From positions 1,048,945 to 1,108,486 of the forward strand of contig RHPI01002090.1 in assembly GCA_009103225.1 (NCBI GenBank): a stretch of 59,542 nucleotides of DNA, given 5' to 3'. The notes under the pieces are model-generated. The model made no database searches and had not been told where the DNA came from. It saw only the letters and a program-made list of their open reading frames with translations. Source of the DNA: Chlorokybus atmophyticus. Its lineage: Eukaryota; Streptophyta; Chlorokybophyceae; Chlorokybales; Chlorokybaceae. Both the position numbers and the translations under genes were made by a program. The stretch's first letter is position 1, and each line of letters opens with the position of its first letter. Below are positions 23,331 to 33,770 of this stretch, piece by piece.

Positions 23331-26300
23331 TCACGTGGAAGTGCAGTGAACGTTCACCCAATACTTGCCCTCTTGTACACGGGCGCTGTCCTCGTCAAAC
23401 ATGGGGAGCAGCTAGACAATGCCTTTTACTTGCTCCAGAGTCACGACATCGAGATGTGGACCGCCTCGACGCTTTTCCCATTCCAGAGCGATGCACTTTG
23501 TGTCGCTCGTCACATCTAGCTTCGTGTACCAGCGGACAAACATGACCTCCTTCCACACGCGCTCGCCGCTACCACCCCACACCACCACGCGCAAAAAAAG
23601 GAGTGCCTGAGCCCACCACGTCACGTTCACACCGTCCTCATCATCTTCCAACTCAAGTGTAGAGAACCAAGGCCGCCCATGGAACATCCCAGTTGCGCGC
23701 GCCATGCTGACTCCTGATGTCATGTACACCGCTGCGCCTCCGTTCACCACGCGAACAGCACGCCACCCGTCGGCCAACTCCAGTTGTTCCCTCCTCAACC
23801 AGCTGTCCAGGGTGGCAGGCAGCTTGTCGGCAAATGGAGTCTTCAAGGCGACTTGGCGGCTACGCGCAGATCCGCTCAAGTACGGGCTGGACTCCCTCCT
23901 TGTCAGTACATCCATCCGTAGCAACTTGTCCGTCTTCTCCATAACATTACAGCACTGCTGCCGCGCCTGCGCCATGACCGAGCGCATATCGGGATCCACG
24001 ACCATGCCATCCTCTCTCACATATTCCGCACAGCTCCATGCCTTCAGGATACGTGCCTGGTAGTCCCGGTTGTTGCCACCACGCGCCCACCGTTTGATAT
24101 TTTCGTGCGTCTGCTCCATGCGGTTGGCGCTGAACCAATCTGGGTGTCCACTGCTGACAACTGCCGGCCCAAAATGAGTGAGCTGATGCATCTTCTCGAT
24201 TTTCCAACCTGACTTCTGTGCAGAATATGACGACAGTAGCGGATGCAGTACTGCAGCTTGAAAGGCAGCCAGCTCGTTGTCGGCTGTGGTCAGCGTCTCT
24301 CTTGTGTGTTCATGCGCCTTCAGCAACTTCTTGTTCCACTGGGCAAGCGATGCGGCAGCAATGGTGAAGAAATCGTTGCCCTCACTGTCGAGCAGCAAAC
24401 CGTCTGCGAGTACCGGCAGCAGCTGCAGCACCGCCACTTTCTCCACCACCTGAAAGGAGTGGTCGGATAGGAAGAAATCTACTGTGCTTGTGGGTGCCTT
24501 GAAGTGCGAAACCCGCAGAGTCGCCTTGCATGCATCAAGCCTGTGCACATCTGCTCGTGAGCACGTGTTGTTGGCTTTTGTGTTCAACACAAAAGCAACA
24601 CCAAAGACGTGCCTGGCCTGCAGAATCTGTCTCGTGGATGGACGCATTCGTTCCTTCGCGGCGTCGTACATAGCAGCAAGCAGGTGGTCAATGATGCCTC
24701 CCAGCACATGCATTGCGTCAGGGGCAAGACGAGAGTAGCAGTCAGCTCCCGGCACCCGCGACTGTTGCCAACCCCACAGTGCATTCTATTGCCAAACCAC
24801 ATTGCCTGGTTTTACGGAAAGCCATTCATCCTCACGAATGCCGGTAATTTGACCATTACCTCCTCGACTTGCATGGAGTGCTGCTCTTTGAAAGCCTTGG
24901 CTGTCTGGCGTGCATTCCTAACACCGCTATGCAGGTCCGCCCGCAGCTGACGTATTGCTGGTGTGTAGAAGGCCTCGGTTCTCAATTCCCGGTCCTCATC
25001 CATCTCCAACAGATCTGATTTGGTGACGAGACAAACATCGCAAGGATGTCGTGTTTGGTTGCCCGACACAGTGCGTGCGAGTGTGGCAGTCTCCTACAAC
25101 ACGACAAACTCAGATGTTCTACTGACAACATCCTCCATGCACTGTTTGCTGGCGGGCTGCATCCGGTTACAACCATTCATGCCCACTACCTGCAAATCGC
25201 TGATGTAGTTGGCAAGCGCGGGAAACACACGACGCTCGATGCCATTCGGGTCGATGAGCTGCAGACCTTCCCAACTCGCCCGCTTCACATCCCCTAACAC
25301 TACATTCAAAGCGTCATGAAAAATCTCACGTTTCCGAATGGAGAACGATTCCTTGCCCTGCGCCCAGGTGGGATGCCCGGCCACTGCGTGAACCACCGGC
25401 AGAAGCGCTATCATAACAACCCCCATGTTGCTAGCATACATGTCCCAACTGTAGTTGGCAAGCGATGCCATCAGAGGGTAGCCAGAGCGCTTGCCCGCGC
25501 TGTCCAGCGTGGTCTTGTCACTGTACAGAATGGCAGGCGCCAAGTAGGACGCTTCCCCCACCTCTCTCCTCAAATCCACCTCCACATCCTTCCACCAATC
25601 GCCCGTGGAAGGATGGCCAAAGCTGTGCTCGTCACCAGTGTACTGGAGATTGAAGCCATTGGCGGCATGTGGATTGCCATACAACCGCGCGAGCCATACC
25701 TGCTCCGACCAAGAGCATTACTTACTATGCTGGCCTCAGAATAGATACTGCATCGATACTGCATTAGGTACTGCATTTCACAGACCTTGGCCGGCATATA
25801 TGTGACGCAGATGTCCTGATCCTCAGGGTCTCCAGGCTTGCGCAGGTCAGCCGTCACGTAGTTCTGATACGGCAGCACACTCGCATGTGCATATGTGACA
25901 TGGCTCTGATGGTTGAAGCACATGCACCGCACACCGTGAACACACCTCAGACTGAGAGAAAGCAATCGTGGTCCGGAGGTAGCTGGCCACATGCACACCG
26001 GTCTCCCACTGGAGCTCTTCCGTCAGGAAGTGTGCATTTCGGATGCACTTGATGATCCGCCCCATGTCGGAGGCCGACAGGCCTTGGCCGTTGTTGCACT
26101 GCACGAATGCCACTGCAAGAGCATGCTCCGAGCCATACCACCTGGATTCCGACGCGTGCGAAGGGACGCCTCCACTTCCATGTTGGCGTGCCACAGGTTT
26201 CTCAGGCACACGCACACATCGAAAGCCCTCGTTCACTTCCTCCTCCTCCTGTTGCTGCTGTGCGTGTGTCTCCTGAAGGAATCCTTCAGCATCAAGCATG

Positions 26301-26470
26301 TGAGCATCCTGGATCGAACTCCCCGGTTCAACATGACCCGCATCGTACTGTAATGGACGCTGGCCGACATACAGCTTGATCTGCTTGCACACCCTGCTGC
26401 TAATAATGTGCATGTAGACCGAGCTGCGTGTGGCGAAGCGCATGTGGCAATACGGACAAAGGACTCCCAT
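23331..26470 (-). CDS. KDZ-superfamily, Plavaka-type transposase
   Basis: The start MGVLCPYCHMRFATRSSV at 26470 gives an N-terminal C2HC finger. Exons follow with YVTADLRKPGDPEDQD, then STGDWWKDVEVDLRRE and ILYSDKTTLDSAGKRSGYPL (first catalytic Asp region), then HPCDVCLVTKSDLLEMD (zinc pair), RLAPDAMHVLGGIIDHLL (conserved D..H motif), and KMHQLTHFGPAVV, PDWFSANRMEQTHENIKRW (Glu region) and NNRDY. These blocks match the Plavaka layout known from fungi. Introns separate at least four exons. TAG at 23412-23414 cuts the frame 26 codons before a tail reading GKYWVNVH and a TGA at 23331-23333, which matches the expected C-terminus. It faces the methyltransferase tail to tail and gene F head to head. 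Confidence 0.88.
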
Positions 26471-26535
26471 ATCTCACTACTAACGTCGACACAGGTGTCG
26501 CCAATGTAACCTGCATCATATCCAGCAACACGCAC

Positions 26536-26580
26536 ACCCGCCGCCGCCGCCGCCGCCGCCACCGCCACCGCTACCGCTAC
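26536..26580. repeat. (CCG)n / CCGCTAC microsatellite
   Basis: A run of CCG trinucleotides followed by CCACCGCCACCGCTACCGCTACC lies upstream of the transposase start, on the way to the palindromic cluster. Similar GGC runs lie at 9901-9950 and 54493-54515. Confidence 0.9.
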
Positions 26581-26620
26581 CCTTGCATGCCAGAGGCGGG
26601 AAACTTGGCCGCCAGTCACT

Positions 26621-26825
26621 GGCTCCGTCGTACCATTATAATGGTACGATCGAGCCATTGAACGTCCAGGGTGAGTCTGGATATATATATATATATACAT
26701 ATATATTCTGATTGAACCGTTTCAATGGTACGAAGATGCCTTTGCCCCAAGGTATAGGCATTGTACAAAGGTACCATTGAAATGGTACCTTTGTACAATG
26801 GCAATGGCAGTTCGTACCATTGACA
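26621..26825. promoter_or_regulatory. Palindromic repeat cluster in the transposase / gene F intergenic region
   Basis: TCGTACCATTATAATGGTACGA (26628-26649) is a perfect palindrome, extended by GGCTC/GAGCC. The second, 26759-26800, has perfect 20-base arms starting CATTGTACAAAGGTACC around GA. Single ATGGTACGA motifs lie at about 26726, and the reverse form lies at 26812. A TATATATA run sits between them. The motif is shared with 17150-17320. It lies between two divergently transcribed genes, so a promoter or operator role is likely. Confidence 0.8.
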
Positions 26826-26963
26826 ACTCTGGCAATGTCAGTCCCCCTGCGCATGAAAACACCATTGATAGCTCCGCCAAGCTATGCCCTTACAGGGGCG
26901 TGATGCCGAGGGTATGTGGCGTTTGGAAGATCGTTGGCGGCGCTGCCAGGGGCGTAGTGGGCA

Positions 26964-27837
26964 TTGTGGTCGAGGTCCGGGATGAATTCCATGTTCGCAC
27001 AGGGCGGGCAGGGTGCCGGAGGGGTGTCCTCGGTGTCAAACCCCACCAAGACTACCAAGGGCACATCCAATGACAACAGTGACTCGGGCGATATCTTACA
27101 GGGCTCCCCCTCCGAGTGGGCAAAGGCACACCACAATACTGCCTCTAAGAAAATCCGACCCACCAGCAGCTGCGACCACGGCGACATGATTGAAGGGACC
27201 AAACAAGACTGGCATAACCAAGGTGGGTTACGATGCACTGTCAATGCCACATGCTAGGGTTCTTTTATCTTGCACATGCACAGCCTCAAGTATCTTGCAC
27301 TTGACATACATTGTCAATACGACATGCACACCCTCATGCACAACCTCCAGTGTCATGCACATGAACAGCATGACCAATCTCGCAAATGCACAGCCTATTT
27401 CTACTTGCGGGAGCTCACAAGTCGCAAAAGAAAAGCTGCGGAATCAAACGAACGGGTAATCTATGACCTAGTTTAATGTTTCCAGCGGTAATTAAGCAGT
27501 ATGCTTGCAGATTGCCATGTTGGTCAGAGTGAACCAAGAGCAGCGCGGCAGGCTGACTGTCTGCCTGGCGGAGTGCAACAAAGCGGAAGACGAGGTAAGC
27601 GTGTGTATGCTGATGGGCTAGTCCTCTGGCAGCACGCCACTCTTACAGCATTACCAAATGCAGGTGGTCACTCTCAAAGCGACCATCAAGCGCATGCGCG
27701 TGCACGGCGAGGCGCTGACATTCAAGCTGAAAAACGAAGTAGCCGCTGTACTGTCAGCGAGCGAGGCAGCGGATGAAGATGACTCCGGCGTTGAAGCAGA
27801 ACACTCGTCGGAGGAGGAACAGGAGGAGGGGGTTTGA
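26964..27837 (+). CDS. Gene F, uncharacterised multi-exon protein of element E
   Basis: Exon 1 encodes a Ser/Thr/Asp-rich disordered segment ending MIEGTKQDWHNQ before a GTGGGT donor. A small basic exon, SRKRKAAESNER, ends at 27451. An exon 27510-27594 reads MLVRVNQEQRGRLTVCLAEC. The last exon, 27664-27837, encodes VVTLKATIKRMRVHGEALTF and a very acidic tail ending EEEQEEGV and a TGA stop. The tail suggests a coiled-coil, chromatin- or protein-binding role, but no family is recognised. The start is uncertain: upstream bases fall in the palindrome cluster. Like gene A it points outward to an end of E. Confidence 0.5.
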
Positions 27838-28380
27838 GGAGGAGTTCTTAGGCAGGCACCACGGGTTGACAAGCTGCGCATGAGTCCGACAGCTAGACTC
27901 AATGTTATAGGATAGTTTCATGCGCAAGTCGGCTGCTCAGTTGTAAGTGGACATACTCTCACCACTGCCCGTACATTGTATATATTGTGGGCTTTTAGGT
28001 GCAAGACCAAACAATCAGTCCAAGGTTTGTACAAGCTGCATGGCATGTTAGTGTTGGCTTACGGCAAGAATTGCCAACTTTTGTCAAATGGCAAGGGTCA
28101 CATATTAACAGCAGTGTAACGGCAAAGAAAATGCCGGCTATTGCTGTCAGCTGTCCGTAACTACCGGTCAACGGCCGTCTGTGCACATCGACCAAAGGGT
28201 AACTTGTTGACAACTCTCGGCCGGTTAGTGCCACTGACAACCACTTTTGGCCCGCGGCCGTCTGCGTCAGTCCACTTAAGCCAACGGCAAACCCAACAGT
28301 CCAAAAGTAATATTTTAGGCAGGCTCAGGCACCAGTCAGTCCCTCAGTCCTTAGTCAGTCACCGTGTAAAATTTGCGACG
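27838..28380. other. Right subterminal region of E
   Basis: There is no gene. The region is rich in short CCGGC/GCCGG, ACGGC and GGCAA blocks and TCAGTC repeats (28335-28364), typical of a transposon end. The last bases, TTTGCGACG, mirror the CGTCGCAA start at 14326. Confidence 0.55.
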
Positions 28381-29225
28381 CCATCGGGGCAGCAACTTGC
28401 GAGCACCCGTACCTTTGATGGTTATGTTCTTTGCGTTAAGCAAAACTTTATTGCCGACATCGAAAGTGGCCATTTTTCGATGTGTATCAGCATAAGCTTT
28501 TTGCCTATCCTGTGCTTCTGACAGACACAGCTTGGCTCGAGCCAAATTTTCTTGCATATTAGTGGCAAATTCCTTTGCCGCTGGTACAGTCAGGGCATTA
28601 CGAGGTACACGCAATGACGCTGGTGTGTTCGGGCGAATCCCGTGATTCAAGAAAGATGAGGTTTCCTTTACACTTTCCTGCCACGCGTTGTTCACAGCGA
28701 ACTCTGCCATTGGCAAGTACCTGTCCCAATCAGCATGATTAAGAGCCACATAGTGGCGAAGCATCTTCCAGTATTTAATTTGCTCGCTCAGTTTGACCGT
28801 CCGTTTGTGGGTGGAAAGCAGTCGACATGCTTTGTTTTACCCCCAACAATTCATAGACTTCTCGCCAAAGCTTGGAGACAAACCGAGGATTACGATCTGT
28901 GACAAGTTCACGCGGTACACCGTGAACGCGAAAGATCGTGGACACAAATAAGTGTGCCAAGTCCCGTGCACTTACAGTTGTGCAACACGGGGCAAAATGC
29001 ACCATTTTAGTCAAACGGTCGACAAAAACCACAATAGCAGTGTATTTAGCTGCTGTTTCAGGTAGGTCAGTAATTAAATCCATACTGACACTATCCCACT
29101 TTTGTTCTAGAATTGCCAATGGTTTAAGCAATCCCGCTTGTTTTTGTCGTAGTGGCTTTTTACGTTGACACACGTCACATGTGCAAACATATTGATCCAC
29201 GTCAGCTGACATTGACGGCCATTAG
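28381..29225 (-). pseudogene. G2 integrase
   Basis: The minus strand reads the zinc domain ending CDVCQRKKPLRQKQ, then the catalytic core: LITDLPETAAKYTAIVVFVD, ARDLAHLFVSTIFRVHGVPR, VTDRNPRFVSKLW with Asp, and SMSTAFHPQTDGQTERAN with the Glu region. It continues to ARKLLPRW, where element E interrupts it. Asp-Asp-Glu positions appear present. A frameshift near 28770 separates the core from the C-terminal part. This copy provides the uninterrupted reference for the split G1 integrase. Confidence 0.93.
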
Positions 29226-30796
29226 TATAACTGTTGCGCAGATTTGAGTGTTTGTGTTTCCCCAAATGCCCAGCATACGGCGGGTCATGCACTGAATGTA
29301 AGCATTGCTTACGCAAGTCGCCAGAGTTGGGAATTGCCAACTGCTCCCCTTTATACCACAGATTGCTAACAGCAGTAAGCTGTTGCAAGTTGGTTTGACT
29401 GCTAAACCAATCATCTGAGTTATAACCTGCGGACACTTCCTTTAAGAAAGGATCTTCAGGCTGTTGTACATTACGCGTACTTCGAGAGCGCGTAAGTGCC
29501 AAAAGAGCAGGGCTGCGACTTAGTGGATCCGCCACATTGGTGCGACCCGGACGGTATTGCCAAGTGAAAGTGAAACGAGAAATGAATTCATTCCACCTAG
29601 CTTGCCGCCTCGACAGATTTTGTTGCGTATGAAAGAATGTGAGCGGGTTGTGATCAGTAATCACTGAAAACTCCACCCCTTCCAAGTAGCAACGCCATGT
29701 GCGCAGCGCGTGCACCACCCCGAGCAATTCCTGCTCAGTGGTTGTGTAATTACGTTCAGCAGGAATGAACTTTCTGCTTTCATATGCACATGGTCTGTCA
29801 TCCTGTAGAAGGACTGCCCCACACCCAATGGTAGAAGCATCATTGATCACCACAAAAGGCTTGGTGTGGTCGGGGAAGGCTAACACAGGGGCTTGTGTTA
29901 ATGCATCCTTTAATGCGTGTAAAAGCAACCTCGTGTGCCTCCGTCCATACAAATTTAACATCTTTTCTTAGTAAAGATGTTAAAGGATTTGCCATGCCAG
30001 AATATGCTCGCATGAACTTGCGGAAATAATTGGCTAGCCCCAAGAAAGCACGTAACTAATGTACATCCTTGGGTGGTGGCCAATCCTTTACCGCACACAC
30101 CTTTTGAGGATCTGGTTTCAATCATTCTTTACCAATCACATGCCCTAAAAAGGGTAGTTCATCCTTTGCAAAGTTGCATTTGGACAGGTTGGCATAGAAT
30201 TTGTGTTCGCGTAACTTAGCTAGAACCAATTCCACATGCCTGTGGTGGTCCTCCCAAGTTTTGCTGAACACAATAATGTCGTCTAGATATACCAATACAA
30301 ACTTGTACAATTCATCAGCAAATACTGCGTTCATTGCTGTCTGAAATGTAGCCGGTGCATTTGTTAACCCAAATGGTAACACTTTATACTCAAAGTGTCC
30401 TAGTGGGGTGCGAAATGCAGTTTTTTGTATATCCGACGGTGGATTTTGATTTGATGATAACCACTGGTCAAATCCAGCGTGCTGAACACTGTTGCACCTG
30501 ACAGCTTATCAAACAAATCATCAATCCGAGGCAAATGATATCTATTTTTCACAGTGACCTTGTTCAACGCACGGTAATCAATACACATGCGTAGCTTGCC
30601 ATTCTTTTTGGGCACAAACAAAATTGGTGCACCAAAAGGAGATATGCTCTTTGTTATTAAACCTTTGTCCAATAACTTTGAGCTGTTTTTCCATCTCCGC
30701 GTGTTCTAAGGGACTTAGCCTGTATATAGGCCGCCAAGGTGGCTTTGCCCCCTCCGTTAACGGAATGGTATGATGTATGTTTTGATCCGGAGGCAA
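29107..30796 (-). pseudogene. G2 reverse transcriptase and RNase H
   Basis: RT blocks [31 protein letters not shown] and LVYLDDIIVFSKTWED (YLDD) are followed by LGLANYFRKFMRA and RNase H (DASTIGCGAVLLQDD, TTTEQELLGVVHAL). The frame is broken by one-base shifts near 30690, 30440 and 29950, by TGA near 30120 and by TAG near 30056, where G0-like copies have a Gln codon. In the intact element this makes element cDNA. It joins directly to the integrase zinc domain. Confidence 0.92.
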
Positions 30797-31759
30797 CTCT
30801 GGGAGTTCATCCTAAATACATCTGCGTATTGTTCCGTAAGTGACTGCACCACAGGGTCACTGATAGCCTGTTCAGCAAGTGTTTCCACCTGTCGTAAGTG
30901 CAATAAGTATACGTCCTCACGTTTACGCATGCAACGTTTCAATTGCATAGCAGAGAGGAGCGGAACATTATCGCGAGGTATACATGCAAGTACAGATGCT
31001 GTTAAAGTCATCCTACGTTTCCCTTTACGAAGGGTGCATGTATTGGCTCGAGAGTCTAATTGTAAACCTGCTTCAGTGTGCCATTGCTCCCCTAAAACAA
31101 CATCCACCCCGGGGTTACTAATATCCACCCCGATGAAGGCTGGTCGGGTTTTATGGCCATTAATAACAAAACGCCCTTTCACCTCTCCCATTGCATTGAG
31201 AGTGGAACCAGCAGCACGTACATATGCCGTGACTGGTGTGAAAGGAATGTTATTACGTTTCACCCAAGCATGTTCAACAAAGTTATGGTTTGCACCAGTA
31301 TCAATCAATGCTGTACATGGTGTACCCATAAGTTGACTCTCAAATCTCTCATTTGAGTGGCACTGAGTGATCATCAAATGTAGCTAATGTCGGAGTGCCG
31401 TGATTGGTAGCAGACTTGATAAAGATCACTTGCAACGGTGAAGCTCCTGTATCTTTGCGTGAGAGTTGCATGATTACTTCTCCCCCTTTCAACAATCGCG
31501 ACCATGGGCCATGATATCGAGGGATAACTACACATGCAGTGACAGCATGTTGTAATTGCAACTCGTGTAAGTGCTTAACAGCAGTTACTAATTCAGAGAA
31601 TGAAACATTGATCAAAACACAACCGTTTGTATTTCTAAACACAGGTGGTGTGCTCATATCAGTCCAAACATCTGATACATCACAAAGAGAGGAAACTTTA
31701 TCAAGAAGTACAGAGTTTTTAAAGTCGTTCTGCTCGATTAAGCTACCAACCATGGACAA
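30757..31759 (-). pseudogene. G2 linker and aspartic protease region
   Basis: The minus-strand ORF 31759-31349 follows the gag TAG directly (MVGSLIEQND). After a one-base shift near 31355 comes ALIDTGANHNFVEHAWV, the protease active site, and then GVDVVLGEQWH. The later block MQLKRCMRKRED leads into the RT. The frame shifts again near 30800. G1 shows the same organisation at 37755-38350. Confidence 0.88.
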
Positions 31760-31762
31760 TTC

Positions 31763-32856
31763 CTATTTCTTGTCTCTCTGCTGCTTGGCCTTCTGTGCAT
31801 TCTGTTTTGCATAGCACTTAGCCTCCCCATGACCTGTCTTCTTGCAGAAACTGCAAGTGATAATGGATTTGGCCGCATTGTAGGGGTTAGCAGGATGAGA
31901 TGGTTTCGCCTTTTTCACAAAAGGTTTGTTGTCAGTGGCCGGGCGCTTTGCAGCTGAAACCGGGGCTGCCTCCTTTGCCGTGGTTTGCATGTTGGCGTGA
32001 GAGCGCTTTACACTGTCCACAGCAGCAACCATTTGCATCAGCATTGGTAAATCCGTCGAGGCCCACTCTTGCAAACTCGCGGGGTTGACGGCCACATGCT
32101 GCACGAGATCAGTGTCCAAGCCACGTCTGAACATATCCAGCTGATCAGCATCACTGATAGGTAGTTTGCCAGCATTAATCTTGCTGACAAACGACTGAAA
32201 ATCCTGGATATACTGCTGAACCGGACGTCCGTTCTGACGCAGGTTGTGCAGCTGGTTGCGAGCAACCTGGGCAGGATCTGCGCCACCATAGCGCTGCTCC
32301 ATGAAAAAGCACAATTGATTTACTTCCCGCCCGAGGTTTGTATCCCGTTGCTTACGGCAGTACCACTCTGCCGGAGCATCGTTTGGGATCAGCAACTCAG
32401 CCACACGCAATTTCCCCTCCTCAGAAATGTGAAGGGAGTTGACATAGTGTCGCAACTTCACAAGCCAGTCGAAGATGGCCGCTTGCTTGTTGGGAACAAA
32501 CTCGGCAGGACGAGCAAGTGCTTGAACAGGTGGACCACCGTCAGCACGTTGAAGACGCTCGATCATATTCAGAACACGTTTGCCTTCACCCATCTGCCCC
32601 TCCCAATCTCGCCCCATAAAGGTGGTGAGCTTTGAAACTTTTTCTGCCGAAAGGAAGAGAGAGTTCACGAATGAGACAATTGCCTCACGAGGGTCCTGAT
32701 CATAGGTGCTAGGAAATGCTCCATCAAGTTCTGCTGTGTCATGTGAATAGAAAACTCAGGGAATATAGAAGGTGATCTATCATCCACTGAAGCTTCTGCA
32801 GCTTTGGCAGCTTGAGACTCATCAGGTGCATCATCCGGATTCGGAATATCTTTCAT
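31763..32856 (-). pseudogene. G2 Gag with CCHC zinc knuckle
   Basis: A start MKDIPNPDDAPDESQAAKAA at 32856 is joined, through a frame change near 32667, to the main 301-residue frame. This frame has the capsid-like AAIFDWLVKLRHYVNSLHIS, the WYCRKQRDTNLGREVNQLCF block and the LHNLRQNGRPVQQYIQDFQS block. A knuckle CSFCKKTGHGEAKC (C-X2-C-X4-H-X4-C) lies near the C terminus, before a Lys-rich end QRDKK and TAG. This is the structural protein that packages element RNA. The TAG sits at the same point in G1. Confidence 0.92.
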
Positions 32857-33770
32857 GGATGAAATTTCTCCTCACGGGAAGATTGCTCTTTTCCCGAGCT
32901 CTCCCCTTTTGAGGTGGGCACCGAGTTTTCTTCCATTTGTCTGCAAAACAGGCAGAATGGGATGGTGAGAACCTCACCAATGGACCAGGTTCAACGAGAG
33001 GATCAAAATGACCCCAAGTTGTAAAAGTCCCAAACAGAGTCCAAACCAGTCCCAAAATAGGAAAGGTTGGATCTGGAGTGTCACCAAACAGAACAAGTCT
33101 GAGTGGGACCAGAATGTCCTAACCCTGTGTTGTCCTCAACCAAGTCCCGATCTCCAGGCTGAAGCCAGAGAGGGAGGGTTTGGGAACAGTTTGGTTTGGA
33201 ACTTACGGACCCGGGTCAAACGACCCGGCAAAGCCGCTGGCAGGTCACAGGTACGTCACAGGCATGCAACAGGCAAGCCACAGGCATGCAACAGGCAAGC
33301 CGTACGGTGACTAACTGTGACATGCACTGGCAAGCACAATGACAAGCAATCACCGCATGCAATGACAGGCAATCACTGCAAGCAATGATAGTGCACTAAG
33401 TGTGACAAACAGTGATGGCACACTAGCAAGCCGCAATCACCGCATGCAATGACAGGCAATCACTGCAAGCAATGATAGTGCACTGGCAAGCCACTGTGTG
33501 ATGTGCATGAAAGTACACACGTGCACCTGGCAAGCACCTAGCAAGCAACTGACAAGCAGGCAAGTCACCGACGTGTGTGATGGTACCTCACACGTGGAGA
33601 GGCCGCCTCTTGGATAGGTGGCTTCAACGTGGAGGTAGCGCAGGGAAGCGAACTTGAAGCTTGGGCTGCGTGGACGAATAGGATGCCGCCGCCGACGCTT
33701 TCTGATTGGCCGAAAGCAGGTCGCCGCCCCCTATAAGTACCCACGTCACCCTCCAGCTCCTGGATACCAA
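32857..33770 (-). other. G2 5' leader with direct repeats and primer site
   Basis: There is no gene. A primer-binding-like TTGGTATCCAGGAGCTGG (minus strand, 33753-33770) adjoins the LTR, resembling sites for initiator-Met tRNA. Repeats include GGCATGCAACAGGCAAGCC units (33260-33300) and two about 50-base copies of CAATCACCGCATGCAATGAC... at 33348 and 33437. The unit grammar CAAGC/CAATCAC suggests replication slippage. Confidence 0.75.

Larger units (their letters stand above)
14326..28380. mobile_element. E: 14-kb Plavaka/KDZ-type DNA element with methyltransferase, OTU and RING cargo
   Basis: The borders are set by the break in the G2 pol frame (PRW | GPF). Both ends begin CGTCGCAA reading inward. 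The flanking host bases are CC on each side, so the target duplication is short or unclear. Inside are six genes: A (minus), OTU-like (plus), RING-like (plus), C5-methyltransferase (plus), Plavaka-type transposase (minus) and F (plus). A 53-bp tandem array lies near the left end. KDZ elements are known to be large and to carry accessory genes, including TET/JBP in fungi. An alternative is that only about 17.1-26.85 kb is the Plavaka element, nested in an outer element made of genes A and F. Confidence 0.8.

Noticed and set aside
33340-33500. CRISPR-like array
   Set aside because: Only two long direct repeats and slippage-type units are present, without regular spacers, in a eukaryotic retrotransposon leader.
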